A DNA stretch of 64,000 nt from JAAEPI01 sp965212145 (GCA_965212145.1 CBDBUY010000009.1:62001-126000), one strand, 5' to 3'. Shown: positions 1-10,294, counted from the stretch's first letter. The notes: generated by a model from the sequence alone, not told the origin. Made by a program: numbers and translations.

Positions 1-2
1 TT

Positions 3-1346
3 ATAGGATGTTCGAAAGAAGACATCCTTCACGCAAGTGCAAAAGAAGGGATTGGTATCACCGAAATTTTACAAGCAATCGTGGAAAAAGTCCCTGCTCC
101 GAGTGGCGATCCGGATGAACCACTTCAGGCCATGATTTTTGATTCTGTCTTTAATCCGTATCGAGGGATTGAGGTGTTTTTCAGGGTCTTCAATGGCACG
201 TTGAAAAAGGGCGATGATGTAAAATTCGTAAATACCGGAAAACATTATGAGGCAGATGAGATTGGAGTACTCAAATTAAATCACGATCCTAAGCAGGAAA
301 TTGCGGCCGGAAATGTGGGGTATTTGATCTCAGGAATCAAGGTAGCGAGAGAGGTAAAAGTGGGTGACACGATCACTCATGTGGATAATCCAACCAAGCG
401 CCAGGTCAAGGGATTTGAGGATGTTAAACCTATGGTTTTTGCTGGGATTTATCCTGTTGAAACAAGTGAGTTTGAAGAGCTCCGAGCATCTATGGAAAAG
501 TTGCAATTGAATGACGCTTCTCTTGTCTGGGAACCAGAAACTTCTGCGGCCTTAGGATTCGGTTTTCGATGCGGATTTTTAGGCATGTTGCACATGGAAA
601 TAGTGCAGGAAAGACTCGAGCGAGAATTCGATATGACGGTGATCACCACCGTGCCGAGTGTGGAGTTTCACGCGATTATGAACTCCGATGAAATCAAGAA
701 GGTGAGCGCGCCTTCGGAGCTGCCCGATCCGACGCTGATGCAGCGTATTGAGGAGCCTTTTATCAGAGCGCAAATCATCACAAAGGCGGAGTTTATTGGT
801 CCCGTAATCAGTCTCTGCATGGACAAGAGGGGCGAAATTAAGAACCAAGTCTATTTGACGTCTGATCGCGTAGAGCTGAGTTTTGAGATTCCTTTGGCTG
901 AAATTGTATTCGACTTCTTTGATAAACTCAAGACCATTTCGAGAGGTTATGCATCCCTGGATTATGAACTGATTGGTTATCGGACTTCCAACCTTGTGAA
1001 GTTGGACATTCAGTTGAACGGTGACAAAGTAGATGCGCTATCTGCGATTGTGCACAGAGACAAGGCGTACGAATGGGGAAAAAGACTCTGCGAAAAACTA
1101 CGAAGCTTGCTTCCACGGCAGATGTTTGAGATCGCGATTCAGGCGGCCATCGGCACAAAAATTATCGCTCGGGAAACTGTAAAAGCGATGCGAAAAAATG
1201 TTTTGGCAAAGTGCTATGGTGGAGACATTTCTCGTAAGCGCAAACTTTTAGAAAAGCAGAAGAAAGGGAAGAAGAGAATGCGGCAGGTTGGTAACGTAGA
1301 AATTCCTCAGGAAGCCTTCATGGCGGTACTCAAATTGGACGACTAA
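3..1346 (+). CDS. lepA: Elongation factor 4 (LepA), 5'-truncated by window edge
   Basis: LepA is a ribosome-associated translational GTPase that acts on stalled or back-translocatable ribosomes. The open frame runs in from the window edge (first full codon at base 3), so the GTP-binding G domain of roughly 150 residues is missing and about 447 residues are visible. The visible part starts in the stretch just after the G domain (GKEG-like KEGIGITEILQAI), followed by domain II, the EF-G-like domains III and V, and the LepA-specific C-terminal domain with the hallmark AKCYGGDISRKRKLLEKQKK and the final VGNVEIPQEAFMAVL. The GTG at base 81 is internal and is not the start. folD follows after 13 bp, so co-transcription is likely. 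The family call is certain; the truncation comes from the window, not from decay. Confidence 0.97.
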   Translation: MGCSKEDILHASAKEGIGITEILQAIVEKVPAPSGDPDEPLQAMIFDSVFNPYRGIEVFFRVFNGTLKKGDDVKFVNTGKHYEADEIGVLKLNHDPKQEIAAGNVGYLISGIKVAREVKVGDTITHVDNPTKRQVKGFEDVKPMVFAGIYPVETSEFEELRASMEKLQLNDASLVWEPETSAALGFGFRCGFLGMLHMEIVQERLEREFDMTVITTVPSVEFHAIMNSDEIKKVSAPSELPDPTLMQRIEEPFIRAQIITKAEFIGPVISLCMDKRGEIKNQVYLTSDRVELSFEIPLAEIVFDFFDKLKTISRGYASLDYELIGYRTSNLVKLDIQLNGDKVDALSAIVHRDKAYEWGKRLCEKLRSLLPRQMFEIAIQAAIGTKIIARETVKAMRKNVLAKCYGGDISRKRKLLEKQKKGKKRMRQVGNVEIPQEAFMAVLKLDD

Positions 1347-1359
1347 GAATCAATGAATT

Positions 1360-2235
1360 ATGGCAACAATTATTGATGGAAAAAAGGTAGCTCAGGACAT
1401 TAAAAATGAAATCAGGGAGCAAGTAGAAGAATTGAAGAATGCTGGCAAGCGACCGCCTCATTTGGCCATTATCATTGTAGGTGATGATGGTGCAAGTCAT
1501 ACTTACGTCAATGGCAAGATCAATGCGTGTAAATCCGTAGGCTTTGATTACACGCTCATGCAATTCACCGAGAGCATCACTGAGGAAAAGTTGATGAAGC
1601 ATATTGAGGGTATGAACGAGGACGATGACGTGGATGGCTTTATTGTTCAACTTCCCCTGCCGGATCATATTTCTGTGGAAGTCGTAACAGAAGCCATACG
1701 CCCGAAGAAAGATGTCGATGGCTTCACCAATCAGAACTTTGGTTCCATTTTATCGGAGAGGCAACTGCTTCTACCGGCGACACCTTTTGGAATCATGGAA
1801 TTGATCCGTAGGTATAAAATCGAAACAAAAGGAAAGCGATGTGTGGTGGTTGGTGCAAGCCGAGTTGCGGGAGCGCCACTAAGCTTGATGATGCAGCACG
1901 ACGGGCATGCCACTGTGACGATTTGTGATAAACATACCACTGACTTAGCAGCCCACACCCGGGAAGCCGACCTTTTGATTGTGGCTGTCGGGAAGCCAGG
2001 ACTCGTTACGGGTGACATGGTCAAGGATGGAGTTGTCGTGATTGATGTGGGGACAACCAGAGTTGAAGACGCATCTCGCAAGTCCGGTTTCAGACTTTCG
2101 GGTGATGTGGACTTTGACGCAGTTTCTAAAAAAGCCGCTGCAATTACCCCTGTCCCTGGAGGAGTGGGACCGATGACTATTGCATCACTTTTGTTAAATA
2201 CGCTGAGAGCCTATGACTCAAAGCAAGGCATCTGA
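1360..2235 (+). CDS. folD: Bifunctional methylene-THF dehydrogenase/cyclohydrolase FolD
   Basis: FolD oxidises 5,10-methylene-THF to methenyl-THF with NADP+ and hydrolyses it to 10-formyl-THF, supplying cytoplasmic one-carbon units. Its 291 residues fit the family length. The catalytic Tyr/Lys segment SHTYVNGK lies near residues 47-54, the QLPLP signature near 99, the KDVDGF motif near 119, a Rossmann segment (VVVGASRVAGAPLS) near 161, and the C-terminal PVPGGVGPMTIASLL signature near 265. It sits 13 bp after lepA, and its last 23 bp overlap the proposed start of queE, so lepA-folD-queE looks like one transcription unit. Confidence 0.97.
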   Translation: MATIIDGKKVAQDIKNEIREQVEELKNAGKRPPHLAIIIVGDDGASHTYVNGKINACKSVGFDYTLMQFTESITEEKLMKHIEGMNEDDDVDGFIVQLPLPDHISVEVVTEAIRPKKDVDGFTNQNFGSILSERQLLLPATPFGIMELIRRYKIETKGKRCVVVGASRVAGAPLSLMMQHDGHATVTICDKHTTDLAAHTREADLLIVAVGKPGLVTGDMVKDGVVVIDVGTTRVEDASRKSGFRLSGDVDFDAVSKKAAAITPVPGGVGPMTIASLLLNTLRAYDSKQGI

Positions 2236-2833
2236 TTCCAGTCTTCCATTGATGGAGGCGTTCTACACCATTCAAGGTGAGGGCGCTTTTTCCGGTACCC
2301 CGGCATACTTCATTAGATTGGGTGGTTGTGACGTGGGTTGTCATTGGTGTGATGTGAAGGAGTCTTGGGATGCGTCGGCACATCCGCATGCGGAGATTTC
2401 GCAATTGGTCGAAAACGCAGTATCATCAGGAACAAATCTGGTTGTGGTCACGGGAGGTGAACCACTAATGTACGACCTGACTCAGTTGACCAAGGAAACT
2501 CGTAATGCGAACCTGCAGCTCAATATTGAAACTTCAGGAGCCTATCCACTGACCGGACGATGGGATTGGATTTGTTTTTCACCGAAGAAGTTCAAGGAAC
2601 CGCTGGATGAGTTTTACGAAGAATCCCATGAACTCAAGGTGGTGGTTTATAACAAATCAGATTTCAAATGGGCTGAAGAACATGCAATGAAAATGCATGA
2701 AGGAGCTGAACTTTTTTTGCAACCGGAATGGTCAAAAGAAAAAGAATTGCTGCCGCTCATCGTTGACTATGTAAAGAGAAACCCGAAGTGGCGCATATCT
2801 TTACAAACTCACAAGTACATGGATATTCCATGA
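2213..2833 (+). CDS. queE: 7-carboxy-7-deazaguanine synthase QueE (radical SAM)
   Basis: QueE is a radical SAM enzyme that converts 6-carboxy-tetrahydropterin to 7-carboxy-7-deazaguanine in queuosine precursor synthesis. The three cluster cysteines are in GGCDVGCHWCD (CxxxCxxC), and VVTGGEP carries the glycine-rich SAM-binding GGE motif. EAFYTIQGEG is the typical QueE N-terminus, so the ATG at 2252 (directly before EAFYTIQ) is an alternative start to the ATG at 2213 inside folD. The 206-residue length fits the family. The stop overlaps the ATG of the next gene (ATGA at 2830-2833), implying translational coupling. Confidence 0.93.
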   Translation: MTQSKASDSSLPLMEAFYTIQGEGAFSGTPAYFIRLGGCDVGCHWCDVKESWDASAHPHAEISQLVENAVSSGTNLVVVTGGEPLMYDLTQLTKETRNANLQLNIETSGAYPLTGRWDWICFSPKKFKEPLDEFYEESHELKVVVYNKSDFKWAEEHAMKMHEGAELFLQPEWSKEKELLPLIVDYVKRNPKWRISLQTHKYMDIP

Positions 2834-4695
2834 TTCGATTGGTCATCTGTCTGTTCCTTTTGGCGGCATCACTCTCTGGTGAAGCCCAGCAGACCACCGA
2901 TAAAAAAACCTTAAAACTGATCTCGAAAGCTGATGAATTATTGGCAGATCGCTCCTTTAGCAAGGCCAGAGACGTTTTGATCAGCGCAATTGAACGCGAT
3001 CCTAAGTTCGAAAAAGCTTATCAGAAATTATTCATCACCTTGAGAGTCTTAGCTCAAGATGAGGATTTGATAAGGTGGCAACAGCGATACATCGAAGATG
3101 TGCCGTTAGAACTTTTGGACTCCAGGATTTGGCAAAACCTCGCCTCTTATCATCACTCTAAGGGAGAGTATTCAAAAGCTCTTGAATTTATCTCCAATGT
3201 TGATAAACCGGACAGTGTCCTTTTCCATAGCGTTAGCTTTTCTATAGAATCAATTGCAAATCCGGATGAAATTGTGGTTTCTGAATTACCGCCAGAACTC
3301 AATCCGCTGCAGTTTCAATATTTGCCTGTTCTTACGCTGGATGGTCAGACATTAATATTCACTGGGATCAAATCAGAAGGACAGGATGAGGATATTTACC
3401 AGACAACTTTTGATGGAACCAAATGGCAAACCGCTGAGTCCATTTCAGCACAAATAAACACACCGTATAACGAAGGAGCGTGCACCATTTCAGCAGATGG
3501 CCGAACGCTTATATTTACGGCTTGCGAAGGACGTAGGACATTTGGCAGCTGTGATTTGTTTATTGCCAAAAAAGAGGGTGATGAATGGGTGGAAATCCGC
3601 AACATGGGTAAAAATGTGAATTCCAGATTTTGGGATTCACAGCCAACACTTTCGGCTGATGGCAGGACACTATATTTCGTGTCCAATCGTCCTGGGGGTG
3701 TCGGTGGAAAAGACATTTGGAAATCAAAATTACAAGGTGACAGCTGGTCTCATCCGGAGAACCTTGGCTCTCCTGTCAATACAAAAAAAGATGAGTCAAC
3801 GCCCTTTATTTTCGCCGATGATCGTACGCTGTTCTTTTCATCAAACGGACATATCGGCCTTGGAGGTTTCGACCTCTATCGTGTAGAAAGTCTACATTCT
3901 GATCGTAGCATAACAAACTTAGGCAGTCCCGTGAACACTCATAATGATGAGGTGAGTCTGTTTGTGTCTTCCGATGGTCAGAAGGGGTATTTCGCAAAGG
4001 AAATCATAGAAAATGGTAGAGTTTTTAGCAGTCGATTGCGATCCTACGAACTTGACTCAAAACCAATTATTCAAGGAGTTCATTATTTAACCGGTGTAGT
4101 ATCTGATTTAAAAACGAAAGAGGTTTTGTCGGCTGATATTGAATTGGTCAATTTGAAGTCACGCGAGATAGAGTACAAGACTTCAAGTGACCCCAAAAGT
4201 GGAAGATATTTCCTGGTACTCCCACCGGGTAGGGATTACGGGATATTTGTGGAGAGATCAGGATATTTACCAGAAGAGTTATCATTTATAACAGATACCA
4301 AATCCACAACTGATACAGTGGATTTTCAGCTCAAACCAATTGAGGTAGGTGCTAAAATGGTACTTCAAAACATTTACTTTGACTTTGATTCAGACGAACT
4401 GCTTGATCAGTCTTTGGAGGAACTTGATAGAATTACAGAATTTCTAAAGATCAATCCTTCTATCCATGTGCGGATATCTGGACATACCGACAATACAGGA
4501 GCCAAGTCCTATAATTTGGATCTTTCAAGTAGAAGAGCCAGGTCCGTTTTTGATCAATTGATCAAAAATGGAGTACCCAAGTCGAGATTAGACTACATTG
4601 GCTTGGGGAGTTCATTGCCAATTCGAAGTAATGATACAGATCAGAATAGACAAGAAAACAGAAGAATAGAGTTCGAAATTCTGTCCAAACAGTAA
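2830..4695 (+). CDS. OmpA-family protein with TPR-like, PD40 and carboxypeptidase-like domains
   Basis: A large Bacteroidota envelope protein of 621 residues. The ATG at 2830 is chosen because it gives a clean signal peptide (MIRLVICLFLLAASLSGEAQ) and overlaps the queE stop; an earlier in-frame ATG at 2788 would prepend unlikely residues. The order is signal peptide, TPR-like helical region (about 25-130), WD40-like PD40 repeats (TLSADGRTLYFVSNRPGG and relatives, about 150-400), a carboxypeptidase-regulatory-like beta domain (about 420-490), and a C-terminal OmpA peptidoglycan-binding domain (FDFDSDEL, SGHTDNTG, RRARSV, ENRRIEFEI). It probably anchors the outer membrane to peptidoglycan; members of this architecture occur beside gliding/T9SS genes, but that role is not shown here. 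Confidence 0.9.
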   Translation: MIRLVICLFLLAASLSGEAQQTTDKKTLKLISKADELLADRSFSKARDVLISAIERDPKFEKAYQKLFITLRVLAQDEDLIRWQQRYIEDVPLELLDSRIWQNLASYHHSKGEYSKALEFISNVDKPDSVLFHSVSFSIESIANPDEIVVSELPPELNPLQFQYLPVLTLDGQTLIFTGIKSEGQDEDIYQTTFDGTKWQTAESISAQINTPYNEGACTISADGRTLIFTACEGRRTFGSCDLFIAKKEGDEWVEIRNMGKNVNSRFWDSQPTLSADGRTLYFVSNRPGGVGGKDIWKSKLQGDSWSHPENLGSPVNTKKDESTPFIFADDRTLFFSSNGHIGLGGFDLYRVESLHSDRSITNLGSPVNTHNDEVSLFVSSDGQKGYFAKEIIENGRVFSSRLRSYELDSKPIIQGVHYLTGVVSDLKTKEVLSADIELVNLKSREIEYKTSSDPKSGRYFLVLPPGRDYGIFVERSGYLPEELSFITDTKSTTDTVDFQLKPIEVGAKMVLQNIYFDFDSDELLDQSLEELDRITEFLKINPSIHVRISGHTDNTGAKSYNLDLSSRRARSVFDQLIKNGVPKSRLDYIGLGSSLPIRSNDTDQNRQENRRIEFEILSKQ

Positions 4696-4889
4696 TAAAA
4701 GTAGGCTGGGTTTTGCAAGGAATACTTACAACTTAATATGGTCGATTACTCGATTTGTAGAATTTTGTTTGGATTATGACCTAATTCTTAGTTTTTCACC
4801 ACAATTATTCTCAAAACAGTTGATTTACAGCTTGGTCGACACAAAATAGTACAACCCTGAAAATCGACCTTTATTACGCATTCATTGTG

Positions 4890-4946
4890 AAAATGTTACT
4901 AGTTTTAGGCTGTTAAATTATGTTTAATCTTTAAAACCAGTATGAT
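4890..4946 (+). promoter_or_regulatory. Leader of first susC, shared with second susC
   Basis: The 57 bases before this susC match those before the second susC (16237-16294). Shared blocks include GAAAAT.TTACTAG, TATGTTTAAT and AAACCAGTATGA, ending at the same MKR start. I could not place a promoter box with confidence. The block may be a 5' UTR or regulatory leader, or may simply be part of a duplicated gene end. The rest of 4696-4889 is AT-rich and shows no gene. Confidence 0.5.
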
Positions 4947-7900
4947 ATGAAGAGGATTTTACTCTTAAGTATGGTTTTCTCGTTCGCCTTTGTGTTCAGC
5001 GCATGGGCGCAGCGAACAGTTTCTGGTAAAGTCACCGATGATACCGGTGAAGGTTTACCAGGTGTGAATGTTGTGATTAAAGGCACGACAACAGGGGTTA
5101 CTACTGATTTGGATGGTAATTACACCATTTCAGTTCCTGATGATAATGCAACTCTGGTCTTTTCATCCGTTGGGATGATGACCCAAGAGTTGGTTGTGGG
5201 CGCAAGATCTGTAATAGATCTTGGAATGTCTGTTGACACTCAGGAGCTACAAGAAGTAGTAGTAACAGGGTATCAGTCGCAGTTAAAGCGGGAAATAACA
5301 GGTTCTGTTGCATCTGTTGGTGCTGATGAGATCGAAAATTTGCCAATGCAATCTTTCGACAGAGCTCTTCAAGGACGTGCCGCAGGTACTCAGATTTCTG
5401 CTGCTTCTGGTCAGCCAGGGGGTGCACTTAATATCAGGATTCGTGGTATCGGTTCCATTAATGCTGGTAATGATCCATTGATTATCATTGATGGTGTACA
5501 AGTAGCATCAGTTGGTGGATCTTCTCAAGCAAGTTCGAACGTACTTAACTCCATTAATCCTAATGATATTGAGTCGATCGATATCTTGAAGGATGCTTCT
5601 GCTGCGGCCATCTATGGTGCGCAAGCTGCAAATGGTGTTATTGTAGTAACGACCAAGCAAGGAAGCAAAAGAACTGGAACGCAAGTAAATATCAGTTTCC
5701 AGGAAGGTGTTGTTCAACCAATGAATCTTTACGAAGTTTTAAATGGCGAGCAATATGCCACTATCCAAGCTGAGGCTGAAGAGAATGTTGGATTGGATCC
5801 AGCAAGACCTGGTGGAGCTTACGAATTATATGGTGAGCCGGGTTCAGGAAATGTTGAAAACTACGATTGGACTGATGCTTTGTTTCAGGATGCGTCCTTT
5901 AGAACGATCGATGTAAGTATGACAGGAGGAGATGATAAGACAACTTTCTTCTTTGGGTCGTCATATAATTACCAAGAGGCGCAAATTATCAAATCAGATT
6001 ATGAAAGATATACTGGACGTCTTAACGTAACGCATAGACCTAATGATAAATTGACAATTGGTGCCAAGTTAAGTCTTGCTCATATAAAGCAATTTGGTAC
6101 AATTGCAAACGGAAACTTCGTTAATGGACCATGGGTAGCTGCATTCTCATCAATGCCAGTTTCGCCTGCAAGAGACGAAGATGGAAACTTCAATCCTTAT
6201 CCAACGAATGGACTTAGCCACCTTTTTGGTTATAATATCCTTGAGGGTGTTCATAAGGAAGTTAGATTGGGAAGAACTTTCCAAACGGTTTCCAGTGCAA
6301 ACGTATCTTATCAAATAATTCCAGAATTATCTATCGGAGCTTTGATTGGAGTTGATTTCTCTATGAACAGAGATGATAACCAAAGACCGGCATCAATTCC
6401 AGTTTTTGCTGGAAGTGGAGGATCGATTTTTGTAAATAACAGAAGGTCTGTCAACTGGAACACAAATGTTAATTTGAATTATAGCAAAACATTTGGAGAT
6501 GTTCACGGAGTGAAGGCCATCGTTGGATACGAATACAAAGCTGAGACCAGAGAAGGTGCAAACTTTGGAGCCAATCAATTTGCAAATCCGTTCTTTAGAA
6601 TCGCCCAGGATGGACAACCATCAAGAGTTGGCGGTTTCTATCAGGATTATAAAAGACTTGGTATTTTCGGTAAAGTCGATTACGATTATGACGATAAATA
6701 CTTGGCGAGCTTTACGCTAAGAACAGATGGTCACTCAAGATTCGGAACGCAGAATAGATACGGTACTTTCTATGCTGGATCCGTGGGATGGAGAATTTCT
6801 GAGGAATCATTCCTATCTGGAGTTTCATTTATTGAAGATTTGAAAATTAAAGCTAGCTATGGTCTTCTGGGTAATGCAGAGATCGGTAACTACGCAACTA
6901 CTACGAATTTCGGAGCTTCTTCAGGACAGTACGCGGGTGCGTCAACATTGACAATCACGCAACTTGGTAATGACCTACTAACGTGGGAGAATGAGGAATC
7001 ATTCAACTTGGGAATTGATTTTGCGCTTTTCAATAGTAGAGTATACGGTACTATTGATTTCTGGCAAACGAATAACCAAGACTTATTGTTCGCCGCTCCT
7101 TTTGCAGGAGTAAGTGGTATCAACAATAACTCGATAACAAGTAACGTTGGAGAGGTTAGAAACAAAGGTATTGATATTGAAATTGGAGGAGTTGTTTTAG
7201 ACCAAGGTGGTTTCAAATGGACATCTGATTTCAACCTATCATTCCTTGACAATGAGGTGATTAAGTTGGTAGATTCTGATACTATTTTTTCAGGGAGTAT
7301 TCCTAACTTGATTGTTGGACAACCAGTTGACTTTTTGTACCTAATCGATTATGCAGGAGTAAACCCTGCTAATGGTCGTGCAATGGCAAGAGCTGCTGAC
7401 GGAAGTCTTACGTATAATCCTGGCTTTGCTGATGGCGGAGTAAGAGGATCAGGTATCCCTACAAGTTTTGGAGGATGGCGAAATGCTTTCACCTACAGCG
7501 GAATTACTTTGGATATATTCTTCCAGTTCCAATTAGGCAACAAAGCATTCACCGGAGACCTTTACAACATCATGGATACAGGCGGGCTTGATAACAGACA
7601 CGTTGACATCTTGAAAAGATGGCAAGAGCCAGGTGACGTTACTAACGTGCCAATGCTTACTCCTAACGGAAACATTGAGGGTATTGCACAGAACTTTGGT
7701 TTCATGGGTAGTACTCAATTCATGTCTGACGCAGGATTCGTTAGACTTAAGACGGTTACCCTTTCGTACGAAATACCTTCAAATATTTTGGAATCAGCAG
7801 GATTCAGAAGTGCTAGCGTATTTGTGCAAGGAGTAAACTTGGCGACTTGGACCAAGTTCAATGGAATTGATCCCGAAGTAGTAGCAAATAACAATACTAC

Positions 7901-7970
7901 TGGAGCTTCAAGTTTCGGAACTTATCCACAGGGACGGCAACTTTCAGTCGGTTTGACTCTTGGACTATAA
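4947..7970 (+). CDS. SusC/RagA-family TonB-linked outer membrane transporter
   Basis: A TonB-dependent channel that, with its SusD partner, imports oligomers (glycans or peptides) across the outer membrane. The 1007-residue protein has a signal peptide (1-22, ending SAWAQ), a carboxypeptidase-regulatory-like domain (about 23-100, VSGKVTDDTGEGLPGVNVVI), a TonB-box-like EVVVTGYQ, a plug domain (RIRGIGSINAGNDPLIIIDG, ILKDASAAAIYGAQAANGV) and a long beta-barrel ending in aromatic/hydrophobic residues (LSVGLTLGL). The SusD gene follows at once. Its first 105 residues are almost identical to the second SusC (16295), while the plug and barrel differ strongly, so the substrates probably differ. No regulator is adjacent. 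Confidence 0.96.
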   Translation: MKRILLLSMVFSFAFVFSAWAQRTVSGKVTDDTGEGLPGVNVVIKGTTTGVTTDLDGNYTISVPDDNATLVFSSVGMMTQELVVGARSVIDLGMSVDTQELQEVVVTGYQSQLKREITGSVASVGADEIENLPMQSFDRALQGRAAGTQISAASGQPGGALNIRIRGIGSINAGNDPLIIIDGVQVASVGGSSQASSNVLNSINPNDIESIDILKDASAAAIYGAQAANGVIVVTTKQGSKRTGTQVNISFQEGVVQPMNLYEVLNGEQYATIQAEAEENVGLDPARPGGAYELYGEPGSGNVENYDWTDALFQDASFRTIDVSMTGGDDKTTFFFGSSYNYQEAQIIKSDYERYTGRLNVTHRPNDKLTIGAKLSLAHIKQFGTIANGNFVNGPWVAAFSSMPVSPARDEDGNFNPYPTNGLSHLFGYNILEGVHKEVRLGRTFQTVSSANVSYQIIPELSIGALIGVDFSMNRDDNQRPASIPVFAGSGGSIFVNNRRSVNWNTNVNLNYSKTFGDVHGVKAIVGYEYKAETREGANFGANQFANPFFRIAQDGQPSRVGGFYQDYKRLGIFGKVDYDYDDKYLASFTLRTDGHSRFGTQNRYGTFYAGSVGWRISEESFLSGVSFIEDLKIKASYGLLGNAEIGNYATTTNFGASSGQYAGASTLTITQLGNDLLTWENEESFNLGIDFALFNSRVYGTIDFWQTNNQDLLFAAPFAGVSGINNNSITSNVGEVRNKGIDIEIGGVVLDQGGFKWTSDFNLSFLDNEVIKLVDSDTIFSGSIPNLIVGQPVDFLYLIDYAGVNPANGRAMARAADGSLTYNPGFADGGVRGSGIPTSFGGWRNAFTYSGITLDIFFQFQLGNKAFTGDLYNIMDTGGLDNRHVDILKRWQEPGDVTNVPMLTPNGNIEGIAQNFGFMGSTQFMSDAGFVRLKTVTLSYEIPSNILESAGFRSASVFVQGVNLATWTKFNGIDPEVVANNNTTGASSFGTYPQGRQLSVGLTLGL

Positions 7971-7982
7971 AAATTGAAAAAA

Positions 7983-9392
7983 ATGAAAAGAATACTAATA
8001 TTATCGGTACTTGGTCTTGCGGCGTTTAGCTGTTCTGATCTTGATACCTTCGATAGAAGAGCGCTTCCTCAAGAAGTAATTCTTGCAGATGTAAGCGGAT
8101 ATCAGTCATTTTTGAATGCAGCATATGAGTCAGTGAATGATTTTGGTTATTATGGACAAACCATGATGATAGGACCAGAAATACTGGCTGATAACATGGA
8201 GCTAATTCAATTGACTGGTAGATACGAATTGGAATACGTGAATGCGGAAAATTCAGGACTTGGAATCTGGTTCAATCGATACAATGGAATCAATGAAGTG
8301 AATATTGTCATTGGGACGATTGATAATGAATCAGTTGTAGGGACTCAAGAAGAAAAAGATGCCATTAAGGGACAGGCTTTATTCTTAAGAGCTCTTTTCT
8401 ACCATGACCTAGCTCGTGTCTATGGTTACGAACCAGGACAAGAAGTTAATGGTTTCGAGCAAAGCGTAATCTTAAACACGAATCCAGTTTTCGGATTAGC
8501 AGATGTTCCGGATATACCTAGAGCAACCAATGACGAAGTATATGCGCAAATCATTACTGATCTGACAGATGCTATTGCTTTATTGGATGATGCTGACGCA
8601 GGATCTGGAGATGTGATCTTCGCAAATGCTAATGCAGCCAGATTGTTACTTGCTAGAGTATACCTCTATCAGGGCGATATGACAAATGCAGCAGCTCAGG
8701 CTACTTCGGTCATTACCGGTGATGGCTCAGACCTTGTACAAGCCGCTGATTACGTTGATTCGTGGGATGACGGTAATAACCCAATTCACCCTGAGTCTTT
8801 GTTTGAATCTGAAATCAGATTAGTTGACTGGAATTCGGTTGATGGTTTTAACAATAGCCTGTATTCATTGTTAACTAATGACGATCCAGCTGGTAATCAG
8901 TTTATTATTGCTGCTAGTGATGAGTTGATCACAGAAATTGAGAATCAACCCAGTGACGTAAGAAGAGGAATGTTCAATACTGAAGCCGCTTTAGGTGGAG
9001 TTGAGGAATTCCAAAAGTGGCGTGCCATCAACGGTGCGAGACCTGGCATGGAAAATATTCCAATCCTAAGACTTTCAGAAGCGTATTTGATCGCTGCTGA
9101 GGCACTTGGTGCTGGGGCTGGAGATGCTTATATTAATGCATTAAGAAATGCAAGAGGTATAACAGCGCCTGTTTCAGCAACTGTGAATAATGTTCTTCGT
9201 GAAAGAAGAATTGAATTCATGGCTGAAGGACACAGGTGGTTTGATCTTAAGAGGTTAGGACGAGATATTCCTAAGCCGGCAGCATCTCTTGCGAATACAC
9301 TTCCTTACAGTGATCACAAGGTGCTTCCAAGAATACCTCAATCGGAGATTAACCTTTTGAGCAATCTGGATCAGAATCCTGGATACAACTAA
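7983..9392 (+). CDS. SusD/RagB-family substrate-binding outer membrane lipoprotein
   Basis: The surface lipoprotein that caps the SusC barrel and captures substrate. The ATG at 7983 (MKRILILSVLGLAAFSC) is preferred over an upstream TTG because it gives a short signal peptide with lipobox FSC; this yields 469 residues. Typical SusD features are the TPR-like helices (KGQALFLRALFYHDLARVYG), the segment LRLSEAYLIAAEA and the C-terminal RERRIEFMAEGHRWFDLKRLG. It starts 12 bp after susC and is followed after 12 bp by a lipoprotein gene, making a three-gene operon. Substrate unknown. Confidence 0.94.
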   Translation: MKRILILSVLGLAAFSCSDLDTFDRRALPQEVILADVSGYQSFLNAAYESVNDFGYYGQTMMIGPEILADNMELIQLTGRYELEYVNAENSGLGIWFNRYNGINEVNIVIGTIDNESVVGTQEEKDAIKGQALFLRALFYHDLARVYGYEPGQEVNGFEQSVILNTNPVFGLADVPDIPRATNDEVYAQIITDLTDAIALLDDADAGSGDVIFANANAARLLLARVYLYQGDMTNAAAQATSVITGDGSDLVQAADYVDSWDDGNNPIHPESLFESEIRLVDWNSVDGFNNSLYSLLTNDDPAGNQFIIAASDELITEIENQPSDVRRGMFNTEAALGGVEEFQKWRAINGARPGMENIPILRLSEAYLIAAEALGAGAGDAYINALRNARGITAPVSATVNNVLRERRIEFMAEGHRWFDLKRLGRDIPKPAASLANTLPYSDHKVLPRIPQSEINLLSNLDQNPGYN

Positions 9393-9404
9393 AATTATTA
9401 GATT

Positions 9405-10265
9405 ATGAAAAATATATTAAAACTAATAACCTTAACATTGGTGTCTGGTGTCATTCTTACCGGATGTTTCGATGAATCCGGCCAAGAAATAACTTTCAGC
9501 GGCGAGGGGTCACAAGCATTCGTGGGTCTTGATGCGGCAAGTGGAACAGATACTTTCACTTTCCTCCGAGCCAATGACGGATCTGAGCCATCAGCAGGTT
9601 TTTACGTGACTTCATCTTCGGCTGACGCAGTGAATGTTACAATCGCCATCGATGAGAGTTCCACTGCAATTGAAGGATTGCACTACAACATCGCATCGAC
9701 GAGCGTTTCAATTGCTGCTGGTGCTTATACCGCGGAGTTGCCGATTACGGTTTTACCAGATAATATAGAAGCTGGTGAGCAGTGGACTATTATAGTGAAC
9801 ATAACAGATGCTGATGTCTCTATAAATGAGAATTTTGGTTCTGCTACACACACAATCCAAATATCATGTCCTCCCAATATTCCTGAAGGGACTTACTTAA
9901 CGTCATTTCCCACGGCAGCAGAAGATCCTGATGCATGTGAAACTGGATTTGCGTATGAGGATCATGAAGTGACTGTGACCTATGATGCGAGTACTGAGAC
10001 TTACACCATATCAGATGCAGATATTGGATACTTTAGTGGAGACTATGAGGCTCCAACTAAGTTTATAAATATTTGCGATAATCTGGATATAATCGGTGAT
10101 AGTGCAGCACCATTTGGAATATCTTTTGTTGGTTCTGGTATTTTCATCCCTGAGGGTGGTGCAAATGGAACAGGACGGATTGTATTCCAGTGCTACTATG
10201 ATGCAACCTATGCTGGATCAGATGCTACCGAAACAATAGCATTTGATGCACCGGCTGCACCGTAA
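9405..10265 (+). CDS. Lipoprotein with Calx-beta-like region, third gene of SusCD operon
   Basis: A 286-residue predicted surface lipoprotein: signal peptide and lipobox (LTGC at about 18-21). Residues about 60-145 read like a Calx-beta/adhesion-type beta-sandwich (EGLHYNIASTSVSIAAG, EAGEQWTIIVNITDADVSI). The second half is a separate domain with several cysteines. Its place after susC-susD matches the SusE/SusF position, so a surface glycan- or peptide-binding role is inferred. A strong terminator follows 30 bp downstream. I do not recognise the exact family. Confidence 0.75.
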   Translation: MKNILKLITLTLVSGVILTGCFDESGQEITFSGEGSQAFVGLDAASGTDTFTFLRANDGSEPSAGFYVTSSSADAVNVTIAIDESSTAIEGLHYNIASTSVSIAAGAYTAELPITVLPDNIEAGEQWTIIVNITDADVSINENFGSATHTIQISCPPNIPEGTYLTSFPTAAEDPDACETGFAYEDHEVTVTYDASTETYTISDADIGYFSGDYEAPTKFINICDNLDIIGDSAAPFGISFVGSGIFIPEGGANGTGRIVFQCYYDATYAGSDATETIAFDAPAAP

Positions 10266-10294
10266 GGGCAGAAACAATTGAATTAATTACACTT